NCBI GenBank assembly: GCA_028280785.1
Contig: JANQLF010000267.1
Coordinates: 1 to 35,216 of the forward strand
From: Planctomycetota bacterium
GTDB taxonomy: Bacteria > Planctomycetota > UBA11346
Direction: 5' to 3'
Length of the DNA stretch: 35,216 bases
Shown here: positions 9,501 through 17,900 of the stretch, in pieces
How the letters are laid out: the number at the start of each line of letters is the position of its first letter
Position numbering within the stretch: the first letter of the stretch is position 1
Notes under the pieces: generated by a model
The model's database searches: none
What the model saw: the letters and a program-made list of their open reading frames with translations, nothing else
What the model was told of the DNA's origin: nothing
Translations under genes and position numbers: made by a program

Positions 9501-12500
9501 TGTAAAATTGCACCATTTTGCAAGACAACATTGCCTAAGGTACATTCACCAGCAAGCGTAACCCCAGGACCAATAATAATCGTATCATTAGTAATCGCAG
9601 CACCCATATCATCAGACAATAATAAGGTACCACCACCGGTAACCGTTAAGGTACCATCGGATACAATATCAATAGGACATTGCACATCGAATGTCAGTCC
9701 GGCGGGAATATTTAAAGTTGAGGTGCTAGAAAACACTAAAGTAGAACCTGCCACATCCTCACGTATTTCTATTTCACCCGTGCCCGTGAGTTGCAAACTT
9801 GCAATTGGATTGGAGTTCACATTCATTTTAATGTGTTGGTCGACCGCTACTTCATCAATAATCATATCAGAATCGACACCAGGTATGCCATCAGGATCCC
9901 AATTTTTACCACTATCATGATCCCAGTCATCATTGTTACTTCCATCATCCCATGACACAAAATTACCGGATACGTTTACTGACATCACTGCAGTATTTAA
10001 GCTATCAGTCGTGCCATCATTTACGGTAAAAGTAAATGTTCCGTATGGCGTACCCGTTGAGCCTGGGTTTGGCACGAATACCAAATCATTATTGGTGTCG
10101 ATATCCGTACCATTTAACGTAATCGGCAAATCACCCGATACATATTCAGTAGCGCCGCTATCTTCGATAATGCCATTTGTCGGCAATGAAAGAATGGTTA
10201 TTGACTGCAAGGTATCACCAGAATCCGCGGGATCACTGAAGCCAAAATCACTCAGATCGAACGTTAAACTGGTACTCACCGGAGTTGCCACCGTCGAATT
10301 GGTAGCAAATGGAACATCATTAACAGCGGCCACATCTATGGTAAATGTAGAAGCACCGCCATCAGTAGATCCATCATTTGCTAATATTTGAAAAGTAGTG
10401 TAATTATTTCCATTGGCATCTTGTGCAGGTTTGAATTTGAAACGACCGGCATCAACTTGTGCTTTACTAATAGTCTCAGTGTTAACCAATTCTTCGCTCG
10501 CACCGTTAACCTCTCCATTATCATTTAGGTCAATATACAAGGTGCCCAAGCCAGCATCTGCAACGATCTCTAAATTATTTAATGCATCGCCATCAGCGTC
10601 AGCATAACCAAGCATACCAGCACTAATAATTAAATCGGTATCTTCAACAGCGTTCAACGTTGTCGCGCTCAATGTTGGAGCGGAATTGCCCGGTGGGCTA
10701 ATATTTACAATCATGGTGTAGGTAGCGCTGTTATCAGCACCATCATACACGGAAAATTGAAAGGATGCATAAGGAGAGCCCGAATCAGTTCCACTCGGTG
10801 TGAAATCCAAGGTATCTCCACCATTAAAATCTACTCGATCGCCAATATTCGCGTCGCTACCATTGTAGTCGAGATCACCATTGGTTTCGAGCGCTTCGAT
10901 TTCTATAATTAAATTGGCAGCTGGTGTCTCCACATCACCACGGTTAAAGTCACTTATCGCAAAATTAAAAGTGGCATTATTAGCACCAGTAACGGTACCA
11001 TTGGCAGATGTTGGGACATCATTAATGCTGTTTACATTCACAGTCATTAAAACTGCTGAGCTCGTATCCGTACCGTCCGAAACGTTGAAGGTGAAATTTC
11101 CGTAACCAGAACCGTGCGCATCCGGATCTGGTAAAAACTTTAACTGCCCTGCATTAATATCCGCAATACTTACAAAACCTGTACCAACATCTTCGCCAGA
11201 ATTAATATTATCACCATCACCATCGTTGAATAATTCGCCATTCGCAACAGCTATCGTGACATTAATCCCAGCGAACGCATCGCCATCTGGATCGGAATAA
11301 TTAAACATGCCTTCAGTAAACACGAAAATACCATCCTCATTGAGAGCGACCGTATTTATACTTGTGCTTGGTGCTCTATTCCCAACGACCAACTGAACTT
11401 CATCAGGATTAGGCACGGTATCTATTTCAAAGCGATTAGCCGTTGCCGTTGGAAAGCTGATCGACATATCATTATCTGTTAATGAGTTACTGTAAGTAAA
11501 TAACGCATAATTATTGACTAGATCAAATGTTCCTGCTTGCACCAAGAGGACGCCATCTAGCGTCAAATCAGTAGTGATAATTTGCGCATTATCATCATCA
11601 GTCTCATCGCCGTCATCATCAACAAAAAGTTCGACAATTCCCGCAGGTGCTAGCGTGAACGTACCTACCGTTAAATCACTACTAGTTCCGATTTCAACCG
11701 TACCCGCATTAAGGACACTTACATTTGCAACACCCGCTGAACCAGAAACCAAAAGTAATCCGCCAGCGTGGACCGTAACCGTTCCGTCACCTGCATCACT
11801 GGTATCAGAAAGGTGTAATGCGCCATCCGCCACTTCAAAATTCAAATCCCAAGTTGATGAGCCTGAAAGCTCCAGAATTCCACCATTAAATTTAGTAAAT
11901 GTTGCCGCTACATTTCCTGTATGTACCGCAGATAATTCGGTCGTTTCACCGCCATTAACATTGGCATAAATATTTGCACTTGCATTGCCAACGTTCACCT
12001 GTTCAGCAACCGTGCCATTAATCGCTTCAAAAACCAAAACCGCATTGGCATGATTTAAAAACGTTTCTTGTCCTGCGCCCGTTGCGCCCAATGCAGTTGC
12101 ATTAGTAATCGTGACTTCCATGTCCTGAATTTCGACTAAGCAATTTAAACCAACATTACCGTGATTGAGAATTATCTCCCCACCACCTGAGCTATTATCC
12201 ATTATGAGATCATTGCTAGAATCTTTAATAAAACTGACATTAAAATTGGCTATAGCACCAGAAGGAACATCAATAGTTACGTCTTGGTCATTTCGCAATG
12301 TAAAATTACCACCGCTCGAGAAAAACGTAATATCACCGGTGCCTGTCACTGAGATATCATCAAGAGCAACCGTACTCGAACCGCCTAAGTCAATATACAG
12401 GCTGCCGCCAGATCCCAATGGGAATTCTAATGAATTATTTGCAACTGGTAATGTATCCGCATCCCAGTTAGCAGCGTCAGTAAAACTAACACCGTCTCCA

Positions 12501-12586
12501 CCACCATCCCAGGTTCGATCTGCTGCATTTAGCACAGCTATGCACGAGAGCATCAACAACAAAAGCAAACTTCGAAGACTGGGCAC
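6533..12586 (-). CDS. Giant secreted cadherin-like / beta-helical surface protein
   Basis: A 2017-residue protein with a Sec signal peptide (SLLLLLMLSCIAVLNA, cleavage near residue 21). Residues about 22-400 start TWDGGGDGVSFTDAANWD and look like the beta-strand-rich repeats found next to autotransporters (Gly/Asn/Thr-rich, many short hydrophobic strands). Residues about 404-873 are a run of about four cadherin-like/VCBS-type repeats, with EDG or EDT, a YSDPDGD or YADADGD calcium-type loop, FTFNVSDGT and NDVP at the boundaries. At 874 a second beta-rich unit begins (WDHDSGKNWDPDGIPG), followed at about 1133 by more cadherin-like repeats, one resembling a putative Ig/dystroglycan-type (CADG/He_PIG) repeat (WTFSGTPLTPDIGNHPV). 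The C-terminus is ITVKEDLSGGG; no LPXTG, PEP-CTERM or autotransporter barrel is visible. The start is a GTG with AGAGGT 7 bases upstream. Adhesion or matrix function is inferred from the fold. It is likely the first gene of an operon with the lipoprotein and barrel genes. Confidence 0.85.
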   Translation of the reverse strand: MPSLRSLLLLLMLSCIAVLNAADRTWDGGGDGVSFTDAANWDADTLPVANNSLEFPLGSGGSLYIDLGGSSTVALDDISVTGTGDITFFSSGGNFTLRNDQDVTIDVPSGAIANFNVSFIKDSSNDLIMDNSSGGGEIILNHGNVGLNCLVEIQDMEVTITNATALGATGAGQETFLNHANAVLVFEAINGTVAEQVNVGNASANIYANVNGGETTELSAVHTGNVAATFTKFNGGILELSGSSTWDLNFEVADGALHLSDTSDAGDGTVTVHAGGLLLVSGSAGVANVSVLNAGTVEIGTSSDLTVGTFTLAPAGIVELFVDDDGDETDDDNAQIITTDLTLDGVLLVQAGTFDLVNNYALFTYSNSLTDNDMSISFPTATANRFEIDTVPNPDEVQLVVGNRAPSTSINTVALNEDGIFVFTEGMFNYSDPDGDAFAGINVTIAVANGELFNDGDGDNINSGEDVGTGFVSIADINAGQLKFLPDPDAHGSGYGNFTFNVSDGTDTSSAVLMTVNVNSINDVPTSANGTVTGANNATFNFAISDFNRGDVETPAANLIIEIEALETNGDLDYNGSDANIGDRVDFNGGDTLDFTPSGTDSGSPYASFQFSVYDGADNSATYTMIVNISPPGNSAPTLSATTLNAVEDTDLIISAGMLGYADADGDALNNLEIVADAGLGTLYIDLNDNGEVNGASEELVNTETISKAQVDAGRFKFKPAQDANGNNYTTFQILANDGSTDGGASTFTIDVAAVNDVPFATNSTVATPVSTSLTFDLSDFGFSDPADSGDTLQSITILSLPTNGIIEDSGATEYVSGDLPITLNGTDIDTNNDLVFVPNPGSTGTPYGTFTFTVNDGTTDSLNTAVMSVNVSGNFVSWDDGSNNDDWDHDSGKNWDPDGIPGVDSDMIIDEVAVDQHIKMNVNSNPIASLQLTGTGEIEIREDVAGSTLVFSSTSTLNIPAGLTFDVQCPIDIVSDGTLTVTGGGTLLLSDDMGAAITNDTIIIGPGVTLAGECTLGNVVLQNGAILQPGGSGDGQIIVNNLTCSTTSIIEMELDNDATDNTDDDRIVANGTVVMNGFLDIQGGSLDLSNLYTLFSGLTTPATGSFTLQMPGADPGAIQTTASTILLGVGNQAPSVTGATVPTNEDTDVQITTSHLGYSDPEPDPLDFITVTSITATGTFYLDNNSSLTFDGGDATVGAGVIQDTVIAANRLRYEPALNDTSSATLDFTATDDQGATSTSGTITVTINPQNDPPSFVSSPVLTATDNTLYTYTIQVTDPETADGSLVVTAPTQPAWIVNLINIGSGNWTFSGTPLTPDIGNHPVILQVSDGSLTDTQNFVITVTDGNAVPNLPAFGTYLSAIRNQPLTLDYNTILSHTMATDADGDTLNFRIITLGTGTLVSLPSLVPVNVGDSINPGEIWQWTPPVNVELSTETAFSIQANDGALDNGITRDFDIYVDTVDLPPEQVFLGTNNTGIIQFNSLAQQNIAATDLYYYDPEDTGGPDFHFNGQPGWVNPYPGKTTQPVNEANVVYTITSHLDVNVGGLFLGGSPTPLGLNDTFTQEDIMNGDLVYKHSGGQFDGNAGDDQYIFTIDDSNGNQITGVTLNLDIVFSTLAPVVDLFAQSVGGTNPGAFFFTEDNPITSTHPTGFNDSIQLFTQPYVTAGDFYYDGGEMVISIIGGAADAGDNLYIVDGAGWWFGGNTITVGTGSVPNRIIYNNTTIPPIFNVNQIGFIDTVENGLAGQALRISWTGQGAFIMPSREIIRDLLSRVAYRYIGDNPPAGTRQIQVAISDSNGVFGFGTRDLVINSINDPPTAIPGPLTFTTIDGASVRAVFALSDPDNPVGDLVLREVTGQEHNPLTGDLDINDPFAGAIDYEHFNGNPGDSFQLEVFDGAAASSATTVNINVVTIDADGPTLESDAPMEVEEGVNFFYAPVVDDLWETNNGGAGSGYNFALAGQVPVGLTINGSNQLQWINPDPQAIKNASFGIIITHIDSGKIGYQPVIITVKEDLSGGG
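8552..9190 (-). repeat. Second array of cadherin-like repeats in the exoprotein
   Basis: Encodes residues about 1133-1345. The first unit opens NQAPSVTGATVPTNEDTD, parallel to NRAPSTSINTVALNEDG that opens the first array, and follows a second beta-rich unit in the same way. The next unit has the FSGTP motif of dystroglycan-type cadherin-like repeats. Confidence 0.6.
9968..11377 (-). repeat. First array of cadherin-like repeats in the exoprotein
   Basis: Encodes residues about 404-873 of the giant protein: roughly four units of about 105-125 residues. Each unit ends in a strand like FTFNVSDGT or FTFTVNDGT. Acidic DxDGD loops (GDGDNINSGED, DLNDNGEVNG) suggest calcium binding. Confidence 0.7.
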
Positions 12587-12593
12587 GAAATCG

Positions 12594-12599
12594 ACCTCT
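12594..12599 (-). promoter_or_regulatory. Shine-Dalgarno site supporting the GTG start of the exoprotein
   Basis: On the minus strand AGAGGT ends 7 bases before the GTG at 12586. It favours this GTG over any downstream ATG and keeps the complete signal peptide. Confidence 0.6.
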
Positions 12600-12723
12600 A
12601 TGATATAATTTCCATGGAAAATCTGATGACTACGAAGTGCTTGACTATGGAATTAATTTGCGCTTCTCAATGACCAATTCTGTCGGATTTTTGGATATTA
12701 TTTATACGGATTTAACATAAACC
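12600..12723. other. Intergenic region between the FHA kinase and exoprotein genes
   Basis: Both flanking genes are on the minus strand. The stretch is AT-rich and holds a perfect 10-bp palindrome, TTCCATGGAA at 12610-12619, beside an AT-rich TATAAT-like block. It is the likely promoter region of the exoprotein operon. I see no clear terminator for the kinase gene. Confidence 0.4.
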
Positions 12724-14826
12724 CTATCTGAAACAGCCGTAATGTGCCGGAAAGGCTGTTAGAGATTTGCCACCGCATTGCAATGCTGTGCCTTCCATCA
12801 AGACGATCCAATCCGCATTTGGATTACCATCAACACGCCGCCAAATCCAACGGCCATTGTAACGTCCAATTTCAACAGCATCTGTGCCTACTGAGCCAGA
12901 TAATGCTAAATCTGAGCCAACACCACCGATCGTTAAGCGACGCAAAACCATTGCATAGGACAACTCGGGGCGGTTCTCGGATCTCGTTAAAATCACCGAG
13001 TCGCACGCATGCTTGCGCTCTATGCCGCACGGATGCTCCAAAACAGGGCGCTCCAAGCCAACCAGCTCTGTCGTACCTCCCTGATTAGGAATCGTCCGTA
13101 AATGAAGGCTGATCGTACCTGCCGCGACAAGAATATGTTCTGGACCTGGTGTCAGCTCTTGAGGATTGCTTGGTACCAAGGGCTGGCCATTAAGCATGGT
13201 TCCGTTGCCTGAGCCCAAATCCTCAACTGTTACATTACCCTTCATTTGATCGTAATTAACGACCATATGCTGACGACTGACACGTTGGCACGCAGCTTTG
13301 TGAACATTTACAGGGTAATTGCGCAGCGAGAGGTCAACTGGCGGCTCTCGCATTTTCCCTAAACACAATCGGGTCCTCGCATAGAGTATCGATAAACATG
13401 AGCCCTGGCTCTCAGAAAGTGAGATCCAGTCATGACTTATAGCTTTATCGATATCTCCAATTAACGACGGTCCACCGCGATCGATTGAGCCAGTCAACGC
13501 ATCATCGCCTAATGGCGGACCATCCGTTGGCCAAGAAGTGCCGACGTAAGAATCTTCGCTAGGGCCTGGATTCTGAACCACTGTTGCTGCTAAATTTTCG
13601 CCGGCTGGAGTACTGCCATTATTGATGATGCTGCTGCCACCACGCTCATCCTTACCACGAATATGAGCCTTAGTTGAGACTAACAATGTATCCAGCTCTT
13701 GCTTAGCCTCTTCCTTTGTAATGGGCTCTTCGTCAGCATAATCGGTTGCTCGTTTATTTGCCTCCGACGAAGTAATTGGTGCTGTGCCCAGACTCTTTAA
13801 TCGCGCTGCTATTGCTTCCATCAATTCCTTAGAACTGCGATAGCGGTCCTCTGGCTTTTTTGCCATTGCTTTTTTAATAATCGAGTCTGTCTCTTCACCA
13901 ACAGCAGTATTAAATTCAGATGCGTTTGGTGGAGGCTGGGTTTGATGGGCATGCATCACATCATGCATCTTACCTTGGAATGGGTCGCGACCAGTTAAGG
14001 CGTAAAAAAGCACGCCTCCGAGGCCATAGATGTCCGACTCTATGCCTAAATTTTCGTCACCCATAATTTGTTCAGGCGACATATATAAGGGCGTTCCAAC
14101 CAAAGCCCCCTGCATCGTTAGCGCAGTACGCTCCTCGCTGGTCGATCGCGCTAAGCCAAAATCAGATAATTTCGCCCGTCCATCACGAGCGGCAAAAATA
14201 TTTTCTGGTTTTATATCCCGATGAATTAATTGATGCTCTTCTGCCTCAATTAATACATCAGCTACTTGATGTAGCACTTGTAAAGCAGTGATTTCTTCAA
14301 GCGGTTCAATCTTAGCCAAGTCCTTCAACGTTCCGTAGGAGACCAACTCAAGTACCATATAAAGTGTGCCATCTTTGGCCTGACCCTTATCCAGGCACTT
14401 GACCAAACCAGGATGCGTAAGGGACATCATAATGTCAGTTTCACGTTGGAATCTGATGATGAATTCTTCACCTTCTGCCAGGCTTCGACGCAAAGCTTTT
14501 ATTACGACTATATTATCTCGATTTGGACCTGTCGCTAACCACAGGGTGCCCATCCCACCTTCGGCCAGATGTGCTAATGCCTGATAATCTTGAAACATCA
14601 ATGTATCTGCTTTAGGCAACAACTCTTGAATAGAGTTCACCAAATCAGCGTTTACCGTCTTCGAATCTTCTAGCCAATTACGAATGCCCAGGAGGTCCAC
14701 AGTACCATTTTGGACTAACATATTTCCAAGGCGCTTGCTTTGTTCCTTATCCAATAACTGGCGCTTGGCGACCGCATGGGTGAGCGCTTCTACAGCGGGA
14801 TAAGATATCATAGTCTCACTTTTCAT
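12724..14826 (-). CDS. Hanks-type Ser/Thr protein kinase with C-terminal FHA domain
   Basis: A 700-residue cytoplasmic-type protein with no transmembrane segment. A helical N-terminal region (about 1-75) precedes the kinase domain (about 82-345): glycine loop LAEGGMGTLWLA, catalytic Lys110 in VVIKALR, HRDIKPEN with D204, DFG at 222-224, activation segment TMQGALVGTPLYMSPEQ. All key catalytic residues are present, so it should be active. A low-complexity linker leads to an FHA phosphothreonine-binding domain at about 485-580 (LCLGK, SRQHMVV, DLGSGNGTMLNGQPL). Residues about 625-695 (RRLTIGGVGSDLALSG, NGRWIWRRVDG, GTALQCGGKSL) look like a second, degenerate FHA-like fold. The start could be the ATG at 14826 or the one five codons later. 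It is divergent from the 1767-residue receptor kinase, and the FHA domain may read phosphothreonines on that neighbour (inference). Confidence 0.92.
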   Translation of the reverse strand: MKSETMISYPAVEALTHAVAKRQLLDKEQSKRLGNMLVQNGTVDLLGIRNWLEDSKTVNADLVNSIQELLPKADTLMFQDYQALAHLAEGGMGTLWLATGPNRDNIVVIKALRRSLAEGEEFIIRFQRETDIMMSLTHPGLVKCLDKGQAKDGTLYMVLELVSYGTLKDLAKIEPLEEITALQVLHQVADVLIEAEEHQLIHRDIKPENIFAARDGRAKLSDFGLARSTSEERTALTMQGALVGTPLYMSPEQIMGDENLGIESDIYGLGGVLFYALTGRDPFQGKMHDVMHAHQTQPPPNASEFNTAVGEETDSIIKKAMAKKPEDRYRSSKELMEAIAARLKSLGTAPITSSEANKRATDYADEEPITKEEAKQELDTLLVSTKAHIRGKDERGGSSIINNGSTPAGENLAATVVQNPGPSEDSYVGTSWPTDGPPLGDDALTGSIDRGGPSLIGDIDKAISHDWISLSESQGSCLSILYARTRLCLGKMREPPVDLSLRNYPVNVHKAACQRVSRQHMVVNYDQMKGNVTVEDLGSGNGTMLNGQPLVPSNPQELTPGPEHILVAAGTISLHLRTIPNQGGTTELVGLERPVLEHPCGIERKHACDSVILTRSENRPELSYAMVLRRLTIGGVGSDLALSGSVGTDAVEIGRYNGRWIWRRVDGNPNADWIVLMEGTALQCGGKSLTAFPAHYGCFR

Positions 14827-14989
14827 GGAGAATAATCGATACTAATGATCCTCCCTCAAGCGCAATATCATAGCAAATGCAGATGCGCATTATCACAGAA
14901 AACCAATTGATTCTTCACTTGACCTAAGCAAATTCTTCGCAGCGTAATTCGCCATACATCCCCCGGAAAATCTTAAGCTGTAATATCTT
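14827..14989. promoter_or_regulatory. Divergent promoter region between the two kinase genes
   Basis: These 163 bp separate two divergent kinase genes and should hold promoters for both. TTGACC at 14919-14924 resembles a -35 box for the rightward gene, but the best -10 candidates downstream (CGTAAT, TAATTC) are weak. No operator palindrome is obvious. Confidence 0.4.
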
Positions 14990-17900
14990 ATGTCAGACAA
15001 CCAAGAACCGATGGATCTTCCTGAACAAGATCAGGATAAAAAAGAACAAACAGTTTTGGAACAACTGTTTACACTGCCTGGAGAAAATGACCTCCAAGCA
15101 CGAATCGATGCATTAAACAAAGCAATCAGCACAACCGAAGAACACCTCAATGATCTTGGTGATGACCAAAATAAAGAAAAAGCACATTTCGGTCGCCAAT
15201 TACAAAAATTAAAGCGCATGCTCCAAGCGAGCCTCAATAAACAACAACGACCAGATGATCAAATTACAGTTGCTGCACCTGGTGATTTAAAACCCATCGC
15301 CGCACAAGTTAGCGTCGATGAAGAAGATGTTTTATTAAAAGCTGAACCGCCAAAACCGGAAGGCTGGGAAGAAGAGAAAAAACATGCAGCAGATGTTGCA
15401 AGTAGTGGCCAATGGAAATTAAACGAAGAGCCTACCGCTTCCACTCCCACAGCAGACGTGGCAGAAGAAGATAGTTCAAACGATGAAGTTGAAGATAAAA
15501 TTAATGCGGAAGAAGAAAATAATGATATCCCTGCAGCAGTAGAAAAAAATGAATCTGAAGAACAGGTAAATCAAGAAGAGACTGAACAAGCAAGTCCTGA
15601 ACCTCAGAATACCAACACTCCAGTAAACACCTCGGAATCAACGGCAGCAGAAAATACTGAATCAGAAAGTAAACCTGAAGAAGATGACGACGAAAGCTGG
15701 GCAGATGAAGCCACCATGCAAATGGATGCGCCGAAATTTGACAATGCACAACAACAAAACGTTGATGACGACGAAGAATGGACGGATGAAGCAACACTGC
15801 AGATGGATGCACCCCAATTTAATAAAGATAAAGAATGGGATGGTACCGAAGCAACATTGCAAATGGATACTGGTGCAAATAAAAATCCAGACTGGGATGG
15901 AACTGAAGCCACTCTGCAAATGGATACTGGCACAAATAAATCCAAAGATTGGGATGGCACCGAAGTCACTTTGCAAATGGACACCAGCCAAGATAAAGGC
16001 GACATAAGCGGAACCGATATTACGTTACAGATGGGTACACCCAACACAGCATCACGCGATTGGGACGGAACCGAAGCAACTGTACAAATGAATACTGGCG
16101 GTCAGCAACAGGATGGCGACTGGGATGGTTCTGAAGCTACCATGCAAATGGGAACTGGCGATGGCGACTGGGACGGTTCTGAAGCAACCATTCAAAACAT
16201 GCCTTCAGGAAAAATTAAAGAAGACACGCAAGCAACATTTATCCCACGAAAAGATTCCGATACCGCAACTGACGCAACTATTTTAACTGATCAAAGCAAA
16301 CCGAAAACACAAGGCGCCACCAGCAGTAAAGGTATGGATGCCGGTTGGCATTTAAAAGGACGCAAAGGTCCCGCCACTGGTGAAATGTGGGGCGAATATG
16401 AAATTGGCGGTGTCCTTGGTGAAGGCGGCATGGGCTTAGTGTATCGCGCTAAGCAAATGAGTTTGAATCGTAAATGTGCGGTTAAAGTGTTAGCCCCTCA
16501 CCTTGCTGCAGACGATAAAGTTCGTGAGCGTTTCGAATTAGAAGCGCAAACCACCAGTCTCTTAGTATCGCCAAATATTGTTAACGTATTCGCAGCTGGT
16601 GTATCTGGCGATAATAATTACTTCGTTATGGAATACGTCGATGGCGAAGATTTATCTGATAAAATAAAAGAACGTGGGCGCGAAGGTAAATATTTCAGCT
16701 GCGACGAGGCTACTGATTTAGTTGTGCAAGCTGCTCGTGGTTTAGCAGAAGCAGCGCGGCATGGAATTGTCCATCGCGACATTAAACCTGGCAATTTAAT
16801 GGTCACCAACAAAAACGAAGTCAAAATCGCTGACTTTGGTATTGTAAAAGTCATGGGCGAAAGCTCATTGACCATGACTGGTCAAGCAGTTGGTACGCCA
16901 TCCTACTTAAGTCCTGAGCAAGGCCGTGGAGACGAAGTCGACCAGCGTTCTGACTTATACAGTCTCGGAGTGGTGTTTTATCAACTCATCACCGGTCAGC
17001 GCCCATTTGATGGCACTACTCCCAATGCTTTGATTTATCAGCACAACTTTGAAGAACCTAAGATGCCTCAAGAGCTCGTCCCGACTGTGACGGATGACAT
17101 TCAGGCTGTTGTTATCAAGTTATTATCGAAAAAGCCTGAAAATCGCTATCAAAAAGCAGAAGAATTAATCCGAGACCTTGAGGAAATTCAAGAAGGTCAC
17201 CGACTTGAAGCATTATTGGCCGAAAAATTATCAACTGGTGCCGATGAAGCGAGAAAAGAAAACCTCAGCTGGGCACAGCGAAATCTGCTCAAAATTGTAG
17301 CCGTTGTTGCCGCAGCACTATTGGTCGTTGGTATTTGGGGATTCAACGAGCTGCAAAGCAAACAAGCAAGAGACACGAAACGTGCGGAAATTAATGACAA
17401 ACGATCACTTCTTACTGGTATTTTAGATTCCCCAAATGACTTACCAAATAACATCGATGAAGAGATGCAGAAATTTGACGCTCTCATTTCTGAAAACAAA
17501 AAACTGTCTGAGGATAATGACGCCGCAAAAATAGCAAAATGGCAAGTCAAGATTGATGAAATTCGCGCTTTGAAGAAAAAACTCGCAGTATTGGATGAAA
17601 CGGGTGATGACGAGCTCGTACTCTTTGAAATGCGTAATGAATCTATCGCAAATTTAGCTCAGTTAGAATTAAAAATAGGCACAAGCCCCCAGTTCCAAGC
17701 ATGGAACAGAAAAGTTACTTCCACACTTGAGTACATTAATACCCAAAAAGAAAAACTTTCGGCTATCGAACGGACGCCAAAAGAATCCATGAAGCTCATT
17801 AATAGAAAGTTATATCAGAAAGACATTGAAGAATTACAACCATTACTAGAAACTGAAGAAGTTAAAGATTCTGACCTAGAACGATGGCGAGCCTCTTTGG

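Noticed and set aside
9447..12608. Several long open frames on the plus strand opposite the exoprotein gene
   Set aside because: They are Pro/Ser/Thr/Val-rich mirror images of the repeat-rich exoprotein, with no family motifs and no starts with ribosome binding sites.
15604..16047. Minus-strand open frames across the Thr repeats
   Set aside because: Their repetitive sequence (SICKVTSVPS-like) is only the reverse complement of the coding repeat array.
15695..16279. CRISPR-like periodic repeats
   Set aside because: The DNA copies are diverged, in frame and conserved only as protein motif; there are no identical repeats with unique spacers.
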